Shown here: piece by piece, positions 1-4,726 of the stretch
How the letters are laid out: each line of letters opens with the position of its first letter
Position numbering within the stretch: the stretch's first letter is position 1
Assembly: GCA_902495835.1 (NCBI GenBank)
Contig: CABUYS010000059.1
Coordinates: forward strand, 1 to 8,181
Direction: 5' to 3'
DNA length: 8,181 nucleotides
Source of the DNA: an uncultured Oscillospiraceae bacterium
Lineage (GTDB): Bacteria; Bacillota; Clostridia; Oscillospirales; Acutalibacteraceae
The notes under the pieces: generated by a model
Databases searched by the model: none
What the model was told of the DNA's origin: nothing
What the model saw: only the letters and a program-made list of their open reading frames with translations
Made by a program: the position numbers and the translations under genes

Positions 1-152
1 AAGCAGATGCAGCAAAAAAAGCAGCAGATGCAGCAAAAAAAGAAGCAGATGCAGCAGCAAAAGCAGCAGCAGCAGCAAGAAAAGCAGGAGACATACGTGT
101 TGCTCTTGATGGCTTGGATGGTGCAGTTAACTCTCAAAAAGCTAATTCATAA
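1..152 (+). CDS. 3' end of an alanine/lysine-rich heptad-repeat protein, function unknown
   Basis: Only the C-terminal 49 codons are present, in the frame whose first full codon is at 3; the stop is TAA at 150-152. The product begins with Ala/Asp/Lys heptads (units like AADAAKK and EADAAAK), passes through a run of Ala codons, and ends in a non-repetitive tail (AGDIRVALDGLDGAVNSQ, then KANS). I do not recognise the family. The composition predicts a long, charged, alanine-rich helix or coiled coil, as in stalk or spacer segments of envelope proteins or in histone-H1-like tails; this is inference. The frame was chosen because its tail reads as ordinary protein. The frame starting at base 1 is also open, to a stop at 175-177, and would give a Gln/Lys/Met-rich peptide, which is less plausible. 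The second frame stops early, inside the tail region. No membrane segment or sorting motif is seen in this fragment. Confidence 0.6.
   Translation, partial: ADAAKKAADAAKKEADAAAKAAAAARKAGDIRVALDGLDGAVNSQKANS
3..83 (+). repeat. 21-bp tandem repeat coding for Ala-rich heptads
   Basis: About four units follow one another at 21-bp spacing: a partial one at 1-20, then 21-41, 42-62 and 63-83. They encode (x)ADAAKK, AADAAKK, EADAAAK and AAAAARK. The first full units are nearly identical at the base level (GCAGATGCAGCA followed by an A-run), and the copies decay towards a pure GCA run. A period of exactly seven codons fits a helical heptad. The array runs off the left edge, so its copy number is unknown. 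Such GCA and poly-A tracts are prone to slippage. Confidence 0.75.
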
Positions 153-195
153 CAATTATTCCCTAGCATTATATTAAAGTAAAAAATAGAAGCAA

Positions 196-225
196 TTATT
201 AAAGTTCTCCCTTTAATAAAGTTTT
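196..225 (+). terminator. AT-rich stem-loop, possible weak terminator of the upstream gene
   Basis: TTATTAAAG at 196-204 pairs perfectly with CTTTAATAA at 211-219 around the loop TTCTCC, and a short T-run follows at 222-225. The stem has nine pairs but only one G:C, so it would be weak alone. It lies 43 bp after the stop of the alanine-rich gene, where a terminator would be expected. A stronger one follows at 307-341. Confidence 0.4.
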
Positions 226-226
226 A

Positions 227-234
227 TTCGACAA
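227..234 (-). promoter_or_regulatory. Candidate Spo0A-binding box (0A box)
   Basis: TTCGACAA here reads TTGTCGAA on the - strand, a perfect match to the 0A-box core TGTCGAA bound by the sporulation master regulator Spo0A. It lies in non-coding DNA between the alanine-rich gene and hprK, about 150 bp upstream of the hprK -10 element. One-mismatch versions also occur inside valS (TTCGACT near 5539, TTCGACG near 6274), so a single box can arise by chance. No second box or SigH promoter is seen beside it. Confidence 0.3.
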
Positions 235-306
235 CGTAAAAAATCTAATAAAAATTTAATAAGTTTAATTTGTAACAAGAAGTACCCTGGTTTCCTAAGT
301 TGTTTT

Positions 307-341
307 ACACCCTATTTTTATAGGGTGTGTTTTTTATTTTT
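307..341 (+). terminator. Rho-independent terminator before the hprK promoter
   Basis: ACACCCTA at 307-314 pairs perfectly with TAGGGTGT at 321-328 around the six-base loop TTTTTA. A T-tract interrupted by one A follows at 330-341. The stem has eight pairs, four of them G:C. The tract is suited to termination on the + strand only. It would stop transcription from the left before the hprK promoter, isolating the hprK-murB-whiA unit. Confidence 0.8.
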
Positions 342-356
342 AAAAACTTTCTATGC

Positions 357-385
357 TTTTAAATAATTTCATTATGTGTTATAAT
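357..385 (+). promoter_or_regulatory. Sigma-A-type extended -10 promoter for hprK
   Basis: A perfect TATAAT lies at 380-385, preceded by TGTGT, which matches the TRTGn extended -10 motif of Gram-positive promoters. The -35 position at 17-bp spacing is TTTTAA (357-362), a weak match, as is common when the -10 is extended. The predicted transcript start is near 392, about 30 bases before the GTG start of hprK and just after the terminator at 307-341. This placement also rules out the ATG at 353 as the start codon. Confidence 0.65.
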
Positions 386-405
386 CATATAAGATTAATA
401 TATTC

Positions 406-411
406 AGGTGG
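406..411 (+). promoter_or_regulatory. hprK: Ribosome binding site that sets the hprK start
   Basis: AGGTGG sits 10 bases before GTG at 422 and only 4 bases before the in-frame TTG at 416, so GTG is the better start. No comparable site precedes the ATG at 353. Confidence 0.6.
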
Positions 412-421
412 TGGATTGTCA

Positions 422-1390
422 GTGAGTACAGAATTTTATATTACTGTGGCGGACATAGTACGTGAGCTTTCTTTTAAAGTAGCCCTTATGCCTAAAGACC
501 CCAAAACCATAAAAATCGTTTCCCGTGACATAAATCGTATGGGTTTGGAACTTATAGGGCCTTTGGAACATTTCGATAACAAAAGAGTCATGATTATGGG
601 CGAAAGTGAAAGTTATTTTTTGTCTACTTTGACAACTGAAGAAGTATACAAATCAGTAGAAGCTATACTCTCTCTCCTACCGCCTCTACTTATAATTTCC
701 TACGGTATCAAACCTATACAAGAAATTCTTGATGTAGCTCAAAAATATGGCGTTGCTGTTCTTACTTCTGAAGAAACTGCTGCCGAAGTTACTGCAAAAT
801 TAACTCCTTTTCTTAACATTCACCTCGCTCCTCGAATGACCCGTTCCGGAGGACTTTTGAATGTTCACGGTGAAGGCATCCTTATCGTCGGCGAAAGTGG
901 TGTTGGAAAAAGCGAAACCGCTATAGAACTTCTCAAAAGAGGTCACAAACTTATTGCCGATGATTTAGTGGAAATAAGAAAAATTCCCAAAAATACCCTA
1001 ATAGGTTCCGCACCTGAAAACATTCGGCATTTTATTGAAGTTCGCGGAATAGGTATTATAAACGCCAGAAGAATTTTTGGTATAGGTGCAGTTAAATTAA
1101 ACGAAACAATTGACATGGTAGTAAATCTCGAAACATGGAAAGATGAAAAAGATTATGACAGAATGGGCGCCGAGTATGTGTATACCGAAATACTTGGTGT
1201 GAAAGTACCATTTATAAGTATCCCTGTGAGACCCGGAAGAAATTTGGCTGTAATAATTGAAGTTGCTGCAATGAATAACCGCCAAAGAAAACTTGGATAC
1301 AACGCCGCAAGAGAACTGTTTATAAGTTTGGGCATGGAATATCCAAAGATTGAAACCCCTAAAATAGAAAAATGTATTTGGGATATTTGA
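422..1390 (+). CDS. hprK: HPr kinase/phosphorylase
   Basis: Bifunctional enzyme that phosphorylates HPr of the sugar phosphotransferase system on its regulatory serine (Ser46 in the family) and removes that phosphate, controlling catabolite repression in Gram-positive bacteria. With the GTG start it has 322 residues, near the family norm of about 310. An N-terminal domain (about 1-130) precedes the kinase domain, which has the P-loop GESGVGKS at 157-164, the acidic ADD motif at 179-181 and the HPrK signature EVRGIGIINARRIFG from 206. Conserved PVRPGRNLAVI and AAMNNRQ motifs lie near the C-terminus. The longer ATG start at 353 is rejected because it lies upstream of the -10 element. Oddity: the family pattern HGVLV-x-VYG before the P-loop reads SGGLLNVHG here, so the usually invariant His (B. 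subtilis His140) is Ser142, while a new His149 stands at the usual Tyr. murB follows after 33 bp. Confidence 0.95.
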   Translation: MSTEFYITVADIVRELSFKVALMPKDPKTIKIVSRDINRMGLELIGPLEHFDNKRVMIMGESESYFLSTLTTEEVYKSVEAILSLLPPLLIISYGIKPIQEILDVAQKYGVAVLTSEETAAEVTAKLTPFLNIHLAPRMTRSGGLLNVHGEGILIVGESGVGKSETAIELLKRGHKLIADDLVEIRKIPKNTLIGSAPENIRHFIEVRGIGIINARRIFGIGAVKLNETIDMVVNLETWKDEKDYDRMGAEYVYTEILGVKVPFISIPVRPGRNLAVIIEVAAMNNRQRKLGYNAARELFISLGMEYPKIETPKIEKCIWDI

Positions 1391-1423
1391 CCAAATTCAT
1401 CAACAAGGAGAAACGAATAATTA

Positions 1424-2338
1424 ATGTATTCCGACATAATTAAACTCTGTAATCACTTGGGCTGTACTGCTATTTCAAACGAGCCTCTAAAAAAACACAC
1501 TTCTTTTAAAATCGGTGGGCCTGCCGATTTATTTGTGTATGTTAATAGTATAGATAATTTAAAAATTATTTTAAATTACATAAATACACAAAATATACCG
1601 TTTTTTATCTTAGGAAACGGTACTAATATTTTAGCGTCTGATGAAGGATTTAGAGGAGTAGTCATAAATTTAACAAAAATTCCGAAAAAATTATCTATTG
1701 AAAACAATAATATAATAACCTGCAGTTCAGGCGTTTCTCTTGCTAGAGTTTGTGTTTTCGCTTTAAAAAATAGTCTTTCTGGTTTGGAATTTGCTTGGGG
1801 AATTCCTGGTTCGTGCGGAGGAGCTCTGTTTATGAACGCCGGTGCTTATGGAAGCGATATGTCTGATATAATATTAGAAGGTTCTCACATAAAAGATGAT
1901 GGAACTGAAGAAATTCTAATGAAAGATAAACTAAATCTTACCTATAGAAAAAGCTATTACTCAGATAAACCGTTTATAATAGCCTCTATAAAAATGCAGT
2001 TAAAAAACGAGAATTTTACTATTATACGTTCTAAAATGTATGAAAATATACTAAAAAGAAAAACAAAACAGCCCCTTGAATTTCCAAATGCAGGAAGCAT
2101 ATTCAAACGACCCGAAGGATATTATGCGGGAACTTTAATCGAACAGTGTGGACTCAAAGGGAAAAAAATCGGTGGAGCTATGGTAAGCCCAAAACACGCG
2201 GGATTTATAGTGAATACCGGCGATGCGACATCCGCCGATGTATGCAATTTAATAAATTTGATTAAAGAAACCGTCTACAAAAAAACTGGAGTAACTCTAG
2301 AATGCGAAATTAAAACTTTGGGGAATTTATATCTATAA
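1424..2338 (+). CDS. murB: UDP-N-acetylenolpyruvoylglucosamine reductase
   Basis: Cytoplasmic FAD enzyme that uses NADPH to reduce UDP-GlcNAc-enolpyruvate to UDP-MurNAc, the second committed step of peptidoglycan synthesis. It has 304 residues, normal for the shorter type II form. Visible motifs: HTSFKIGGPADLF at the N-terminus, GNGTN (64-68) and GIPGSCGG (126-133) of the FAD-binding domain, YRKSYY with Arg175, NAGSIFKRP with the catalytic proton donor Ser225, the VSPKHAGFIVNTG block, and the C-terminal LECEIKTLG whose Glu295 matches the catalytic Glu. The ATG is the only usable start, since an in-frame TAA lies at 1418-1420. AAGGAG at 1405-1410 is 13 bases upstream, a rather long gap. It is probably cotranscribed with hprK and whiA. 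Confidence 0.96.
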   Translation: MYSDIIKLCNHLGCTAISNEPLKKHTSFKIGGPADLFVYVNSIDNLKIILNYINTQNIPFFILGNGTNILASDEGFRGVVINLTKIPKKLSIENNNIITCSSGVSLARVCVFALKNSLSGLEFAWGIPGSCGGALFMNAGAYGSDMSDIILEGSHIKDDGTEEILMKDKLNLTYRKSYYSDKPFIIASIKMQLKNENFTIIRSKMYENILKRKTKQPLEFPNAGSIFKRPEGYYAGTLIEQCGLKGKKIGGAMVSPKHAGFIVNTGDATSADVCNLINLIKETVYKKTGVTLECEIKTLGNLYL

Positions 2339-2356
2339 CGTGAGGGATAAAGAAAA

Positions 2357-3154
2357 ATGTCTTTTTCACATGAAGTAAAAAAAGAACTTTTTTCACTTAC
2401 AACAATGTTGAAACATCAAAGCTTAGCAGAACTTAGTTCTATTTTTTATTTTTTAAACATCAATTTAAATAAAAAAAGCATTACTTTTTCAGAAAACAAA
2501 GATATATTGAACAGAATACATCTTTTAATTGAAAATAGTAATGTTAAATTAAATATGGATAATTTTAATATTAAAAATTATATAGATAAAAAATTATATT
2601 CAGATGTTCTAAGAGGCGCTTTCATTTCTTGTGGAAGTATACTTAATCCGGAAAATGAATATCACCTAGAATTTAATACTCACTCCGAAGAAATGTGCGA
2701 AACACTTAGTGAAATGTTTAAATTGTGTCCTACTTTGAATTACTCGCCACCTATCATAAATCGCAGAAATAAATATGTAATTTATCTAAAAGAAAATGAA
2801 AAAATTATAGATTTTTTGACATTTATAGGTGCACAACAATCTGCTATGAAATTTATCCAGATAAAAATGTTAAAAGAAGTTAGAAACAATATAAATAGAT
2901 CCACAAATTTTGAAACAGCAAATTTGTCTAAAATAACAAATTCTTCAACTGAACAAATTAAAGCCATTAAAAAAATACAGAAAAAAATAGGATTGGATTC
3001 CTTACCTGAATATTTAAGAGAAACCGCAATTTTAAGATTAAATAATCCTTATGTTTCTCTTAAAGAACTGTCTACGTTTTATAAAAATCCTGTAAGTAAA
3101 TCCGGAGTAAACCATAGATTAAAAAAAATAGTTAAAATTTCTTCTACATTATAG
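2357..3154 (+). CDS. whiA: WhiA-family DNA-binding protein, shortened
   Basis: Homologue of WhiA/YvcL, a DNA-binding protein needed for sporulation in Streptomyces and linked to division and chromosome segregation in Bacillus. It begins MSFSHEVKKEL, as family members do. Conserved blocks are RGAF (86-89) with CGS and NPE just after, YHLEF, YLKE, the IGA block, NFETANLSK, and the C-terminal helix-turn-helix ending in SKSGVNHRLKK. It is only 265 residues against roughly 310-320 usually. By comparison with remembered B. subtilis WhiA, about 40 residues are missing between the start and RGAF, which removes much of the first half of the degenerate LAGLIDADG-like domain; the DNA-binding end is complete. 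GAGGG at 2342-2346 lies 10 bases before the ATG. It starts 18 bp after murB, whereas related genomes usually have rapZ and yvcK in between. It converges with sigF. Confidence 0.9.
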   Translation: MSFSHEVKKELFSLTTMLKHQSLAELSSIFYFLNINLNKKSITFSENKDILNRIHLLIENSNVKLNMDNFNIKNYIDKKLYSDVLRGAFISCGSILNPENEYHLEFNTHSEEMCETLSEMFKLCPTLNYSPPIINRRNKYVIYLKENEKIIDFLTFIGAQQSAMKFIQIKMLKEVRNNINRSTNFETANLSKITNSSTEQIKAIKKIQKKIGLDSLPEYLRETAILRLNNPYVSLKELSTFYKNPVSKSGVNHRLKKIVKISSTL

Positions 3155-3160
3155 AAATTT
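3135..3160. terminator. Stem-loop spanning the converging whiA and sigF stop codons
   Basis: AAATTTCT at 3135-3142 pairs perfectly with AGAAATTT at 3153-3160 around a ten-base loop. The right arm contains bases of the whiA TAG (3152-3154) and sigF TAA (3159-3161). T-rich DNA lies on both sides: the + strand has a T-run a few bases on, near 3168, and the - strand reads TTTTAACTATTTTTTTT after the arm. With two G:C pairs the stem is weak. As the stops are only 4 bp apart, it is the only candidate shared terminator at the junction. Confidence 0.35.
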
Positions 3161-3824
3161 ATGCCAGTTTTTTTCTAAGTTCTTTTAATAAAACTTTTTC
3201 TCTACGAGAAACTTGCACTTGAGTCATTCCCAAACTTTTAGCTGTTTCTGATTGAGTATGTCCTTCAAAAAATCTAAAATAAATTATGTTTTTATCACGA
3301 AAAGAAAATTCATTTAAAACTTGTTTTATTGAAATTTCTGTAGAAATTTTTTCGTCGTCAAAAAACACGGGAACTTCAACCGTAGAATTTTCGTTCTCGT
3401 ATGAAGAATCTAATGATACAGGAGATTGACATACATCTAATACTTCTAAAATTTGCTCCCTTTCAACCCCCATACAATTACATAATTCATTTATAGTTGG
3501 CTCTCTTTCGTAAAATTTCACAAAGTTTTCTCGTTCTATTCTTACTTTATTGCTAAAATCTTTAATTTTACGACTGATTTTTATAGAATTATTATCTCTA
3601 AAAAGAGCTTTTATTTCTCCTAAAATCACCGGAACAGCATATGTAGAAAACTGAAATCCTTTCGAAAAATCAAATTTTTTAGCGGCCTTGGTAAGACCGA
3701 TGCACCCCGACTGAAATATATCATCATATTCAACACCTCTTCCCCTGAATCTTTGAGCACAAGAGTGCACAAGTCCCAAATGTTCTTCAATATTTATAGT
3801 TTTTTCAAGAGTTTTATCGCTCAT
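3159..3824 (-). CDS. sigF: Forespore RNA polymerase sigma factor SigF
   Basis: Sporulation sigma factor of the SigB/SigF/SigG group, held inactive by SpoIIAB and active in the forespore after septation. Region 2 spans about residues 12-75 (GVEYDDIFQSGCIGL, then FSTYAVPVILGEI), region 3 follows, and the region 4 helix-turn-helix is at about 189-209 (TQSETAKSLGMTQVQVSR). Assignment to SigF rather than SigG rests on its place directly after spoIIAB. It has 221 residues, compared with 255 for B. subtilis SigF. The N-terminus starts right at the helix matching LIEKNMRLVWSV, so about 35 residues before it are absent. An in-frame TAA two codons upstream excludes a longer start. The start overlaps spoIIAB by 11 bp and no Shine-Dalgarno site is visible, so translation is probably coupled. 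The usual VSRLEK reads VSRREK here. Spore competence is expected but not shown. Confidence 0.9.
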   Translation of the reverse strand: MSDKTLEKTINIEEHLGLVHSCAQRFRGRGVEYDDIFQSGCIGLTKAAKKFDFSKGFQFSTYAVPVILGEIKALFRDNNSIKISRKIKDFSNKVRIERENFVKFYEREPTINELCNCMGVEREQILEVLDVCQSPVSLDSSYENENSTVEVPVFFDDEKISTEISIKQVLNEFSFRDKNIIYFRFFEGHTQSETAKSLGMTQVQVSRREKVLLKELRKKLA

Positions 3825-4263
3825 TTTTTACAGTCCGACGAATTATAAATTTCTGCAATGTAACTGTGGTTCCCTTTCCTACTTTTGAAGTAACCTTTAT
3901 TCTATCCATAAAACTTTGCATAACTGCAAACCCCAATCCGGAACGTTCGCTTCCACCAGTAGTAAAAAGTGGTTCCATAGCTTGTTCAATATTATCAATA
4001 CCACACCCATTATCTTTAATTTTTATTAAAATTTTTCCATTTTCGTATATTTTAGACGATATGTAAATTTTTCCTATCCCAGATTTGTATCCATGAACAA
4101 TACAGTTTGTTACCGCCTCAGAGACTGCAGTTTTTATATCCGCAAGTTCATCTATAGTCGGGTCCAATTGAGAAACAAACGAAGCCACTACGCTTCGCGC
4201 GAACCCCTCATTACACGACCTGCTAAAAAAGTTTATATTCATTTCGTTTACTACGTTTTGCAT
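3814..4263 (-). CDS. spoIIAB: Anti-sigma F factor and serine kinase SpoIIAB
   Basis: GHKL-fold protein kinase that binds and inhibits SigF and phosphorylates SpoIIAA. It has 149 residues, matching the 146 of B. subtilis. The N-box SEAVTNCIVHGY carries Glu49 and Asn53 (B. subtilis Glu46 and Asn50), the G1 box is DNGCGI (84-89), and the ATP-lid and G2 segment is LFTTGGSERSGLGF (99-112). The NEGFAR and SFVSQLDPT segments are typical of SpoIIAB. I chose the ATG at 4263, not the longer frame from 4305, because AGGAGG lies upstream of it and the protein then aligns with the family from its first residues. The start lies inside spoIIAA, overlapping it by 41 bp, and the end overlaps sigF by 11 bp, so the three genes form one tightly coupled operon. 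Confidence 0.95.
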   Translation of the reverse strand: MQNVVNEMNINFFSRSCNEGFARSVVASFVSQLDPTIDELADIKTAVSEAVTNCIVHGYKSGIGKIYISSKIYENGKILIKIKDNGCGIDNIEQAMEPLFTTGGSERSGLGFAVMQSFMDRIKVTSKVGKGTTVTLQKFIIRRTVKNER

Positions 4264-4585
4264 AATTTTTATTCTCCTCCTTTTCAAATATGCCCAAAGC
4301 GCCAAGACCTGAAAGTTTTACCATTCTTTCCAAATTTTTTGGTACATTTATCACTTTCATTTTTCCTTTTATAGCGCTCATTAGTTTAAATCTACCCATA
4401 ATCAACCCTATTCCGGAAGTATCCATAAATTGAACACCTGAAAAATCCATTTCCAATAAATGAGGACTGTATTTTTCAATATAAAAATCTATAGATTCTC
4501 TTATTTCTTTAGCAGTATGATGGTCAATATCACCTTCTATAAACGCCGTAAGCGTATTATTATAGGATGAAACACGTACACCCAT
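4223..4585 (-). CDS. spoIIAA: Anti-anti-sigma F factor SpoIIAA
   Basis: STAS-domain protein that, when unphosphorylated, displaces SigF from SpoIIAB; SpoIIAB inactivates it by phosphorylation and SpoIIE reactivates it. It has 120 residues against 117 in B. subtilis. Diagnostic segments are EGDIDHHTAKEIRE (17-30), the MDFSG strand (46-50) and FMDTSGIGLIMGRFK around the phosphorylation site. The position that is phosphorylated Ser58 in B. subtilis, directly after the Asp, is Thr56 here, followed by Ser57. Thr could still accept phosphate. The C-terminal tail is basic and overlaps the start of spoIIAB by 41 bp, a longer overlap than usual. AGGAGG at 4593-4598 (- strand) lies 7 bases before the ATG. 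No clear SigH promoter (AGGA-type -35 with GAAT -10) is visible in the 141 bp upstream, although this operon is classically SigH- and Spo0A-dependent. Confidence 0.94.
   Translation of the reverse strand: MGVRVSSYNNTLTAFIEGDIDHHTAKEIRESIDFYIEKYSPHLLEMDFSGVQFMDTSGIGLIMGRFKLMSAIKGKMKVINVPKNLERMVKLSGLGALGIFEKEENKNYAKRSKRNEYKLF
4276..4281 (-). promoter_or_regulatory. spoIIAB: Ribosome binding site of spoIIAB, inside spoIIAA
   Basis: CCTCCT on the + strand gives AGGAGG on the - strand, within AAGGAGGAGAA, 10-12 bases before the ATG at 4263 depending on register. It lies in the 3' coding part of spoIIAA and supports the shorter SpoIIAB start. Confidence 0.75.
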
Positions 4586-4592
4586 TGTATAA

Positions 4593-4598
4593 CCTCCT
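4593..4598 (-). promoter_or_regulatory. spoIIAA: Strong ribosome binding site of spoIIAA
   Basis: AGAGGAGG on the - strand ends 7 bases before the ATG at 4585, an ideal spacing. It fixes the operon's first start codon and indicates efficient translation. Confidence 0.8.
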
Positions 4599-4646
4599 CT
4601 ATCATCGCAATATTTTTACAGTAAGCTTGTACAAATTTTTAAACTT

Positions 4647-4683
4647 AAAAGTTCTTTACCACTTATAATGATAAAGAACTTTT
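4647..4683. terminator. 12-bp stem-loop between valS and spoIIAA
   Basis: AAAAGTTCTTTA at 4647-4658 pairs perfectly with TAAAGAACTTTT at 4672-4683 around a 13-base loop. Read on the - strand it lies 43 bp after the valS stop and would be its terminator, but the T-tract that follows in that direction is only the TTTT ending the arm, then AAGTTT. The longer T-run (4680-4686) follows on the + strand, where no gene ends. It may act in both directions, or let valS transcripts leak into spoIIAA. Confidence 0.6.
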
Positions 4684-4726
4684 TTTAATTATTTTGTAGA
4701 ACGATGTCAAGAGAATTATTAAATTT

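Noticed and set aside
1..83. CRISPR or other non-coding array at the left edge
   Set aside because: The repeats are contiguous with no spacers and keep one reading frame at a seven-codon period, so they are a coding repeat.
353..421. Upstream ATG extension of hprK
   Set aside because: It lies upstream of the TATAAT at 380-385, has no ribosome binding site, and the 23 added residues do not resemble HprK N-termini.
4264..4305. Longer SpoIIAB start at 4305
   Set aside because: The added residues are the spoIIAA coding sequence in another frame; AGGAGG and family length favour the ATG at 4263.
4093..4374. + strand open frame across spoIIAA and spoIIAB
   Set aside because: It is antisense to two well-supported genes, with a peptide lacking any family features.
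4627..4634. TTGTACAA palindrome before spoIIAA as an operator
   Set aside because: An isolated 8-bp palindrome in AT-rich DNA with no second copy; expected by chance.
4705..4710. TTGACA on the - strand as a -35 element for spoIIAA
   Set aside because: No acceptable -10 follows at 16-18 bp, and it lies upstream of the 12-bp hairpin that would terminate its transcript.
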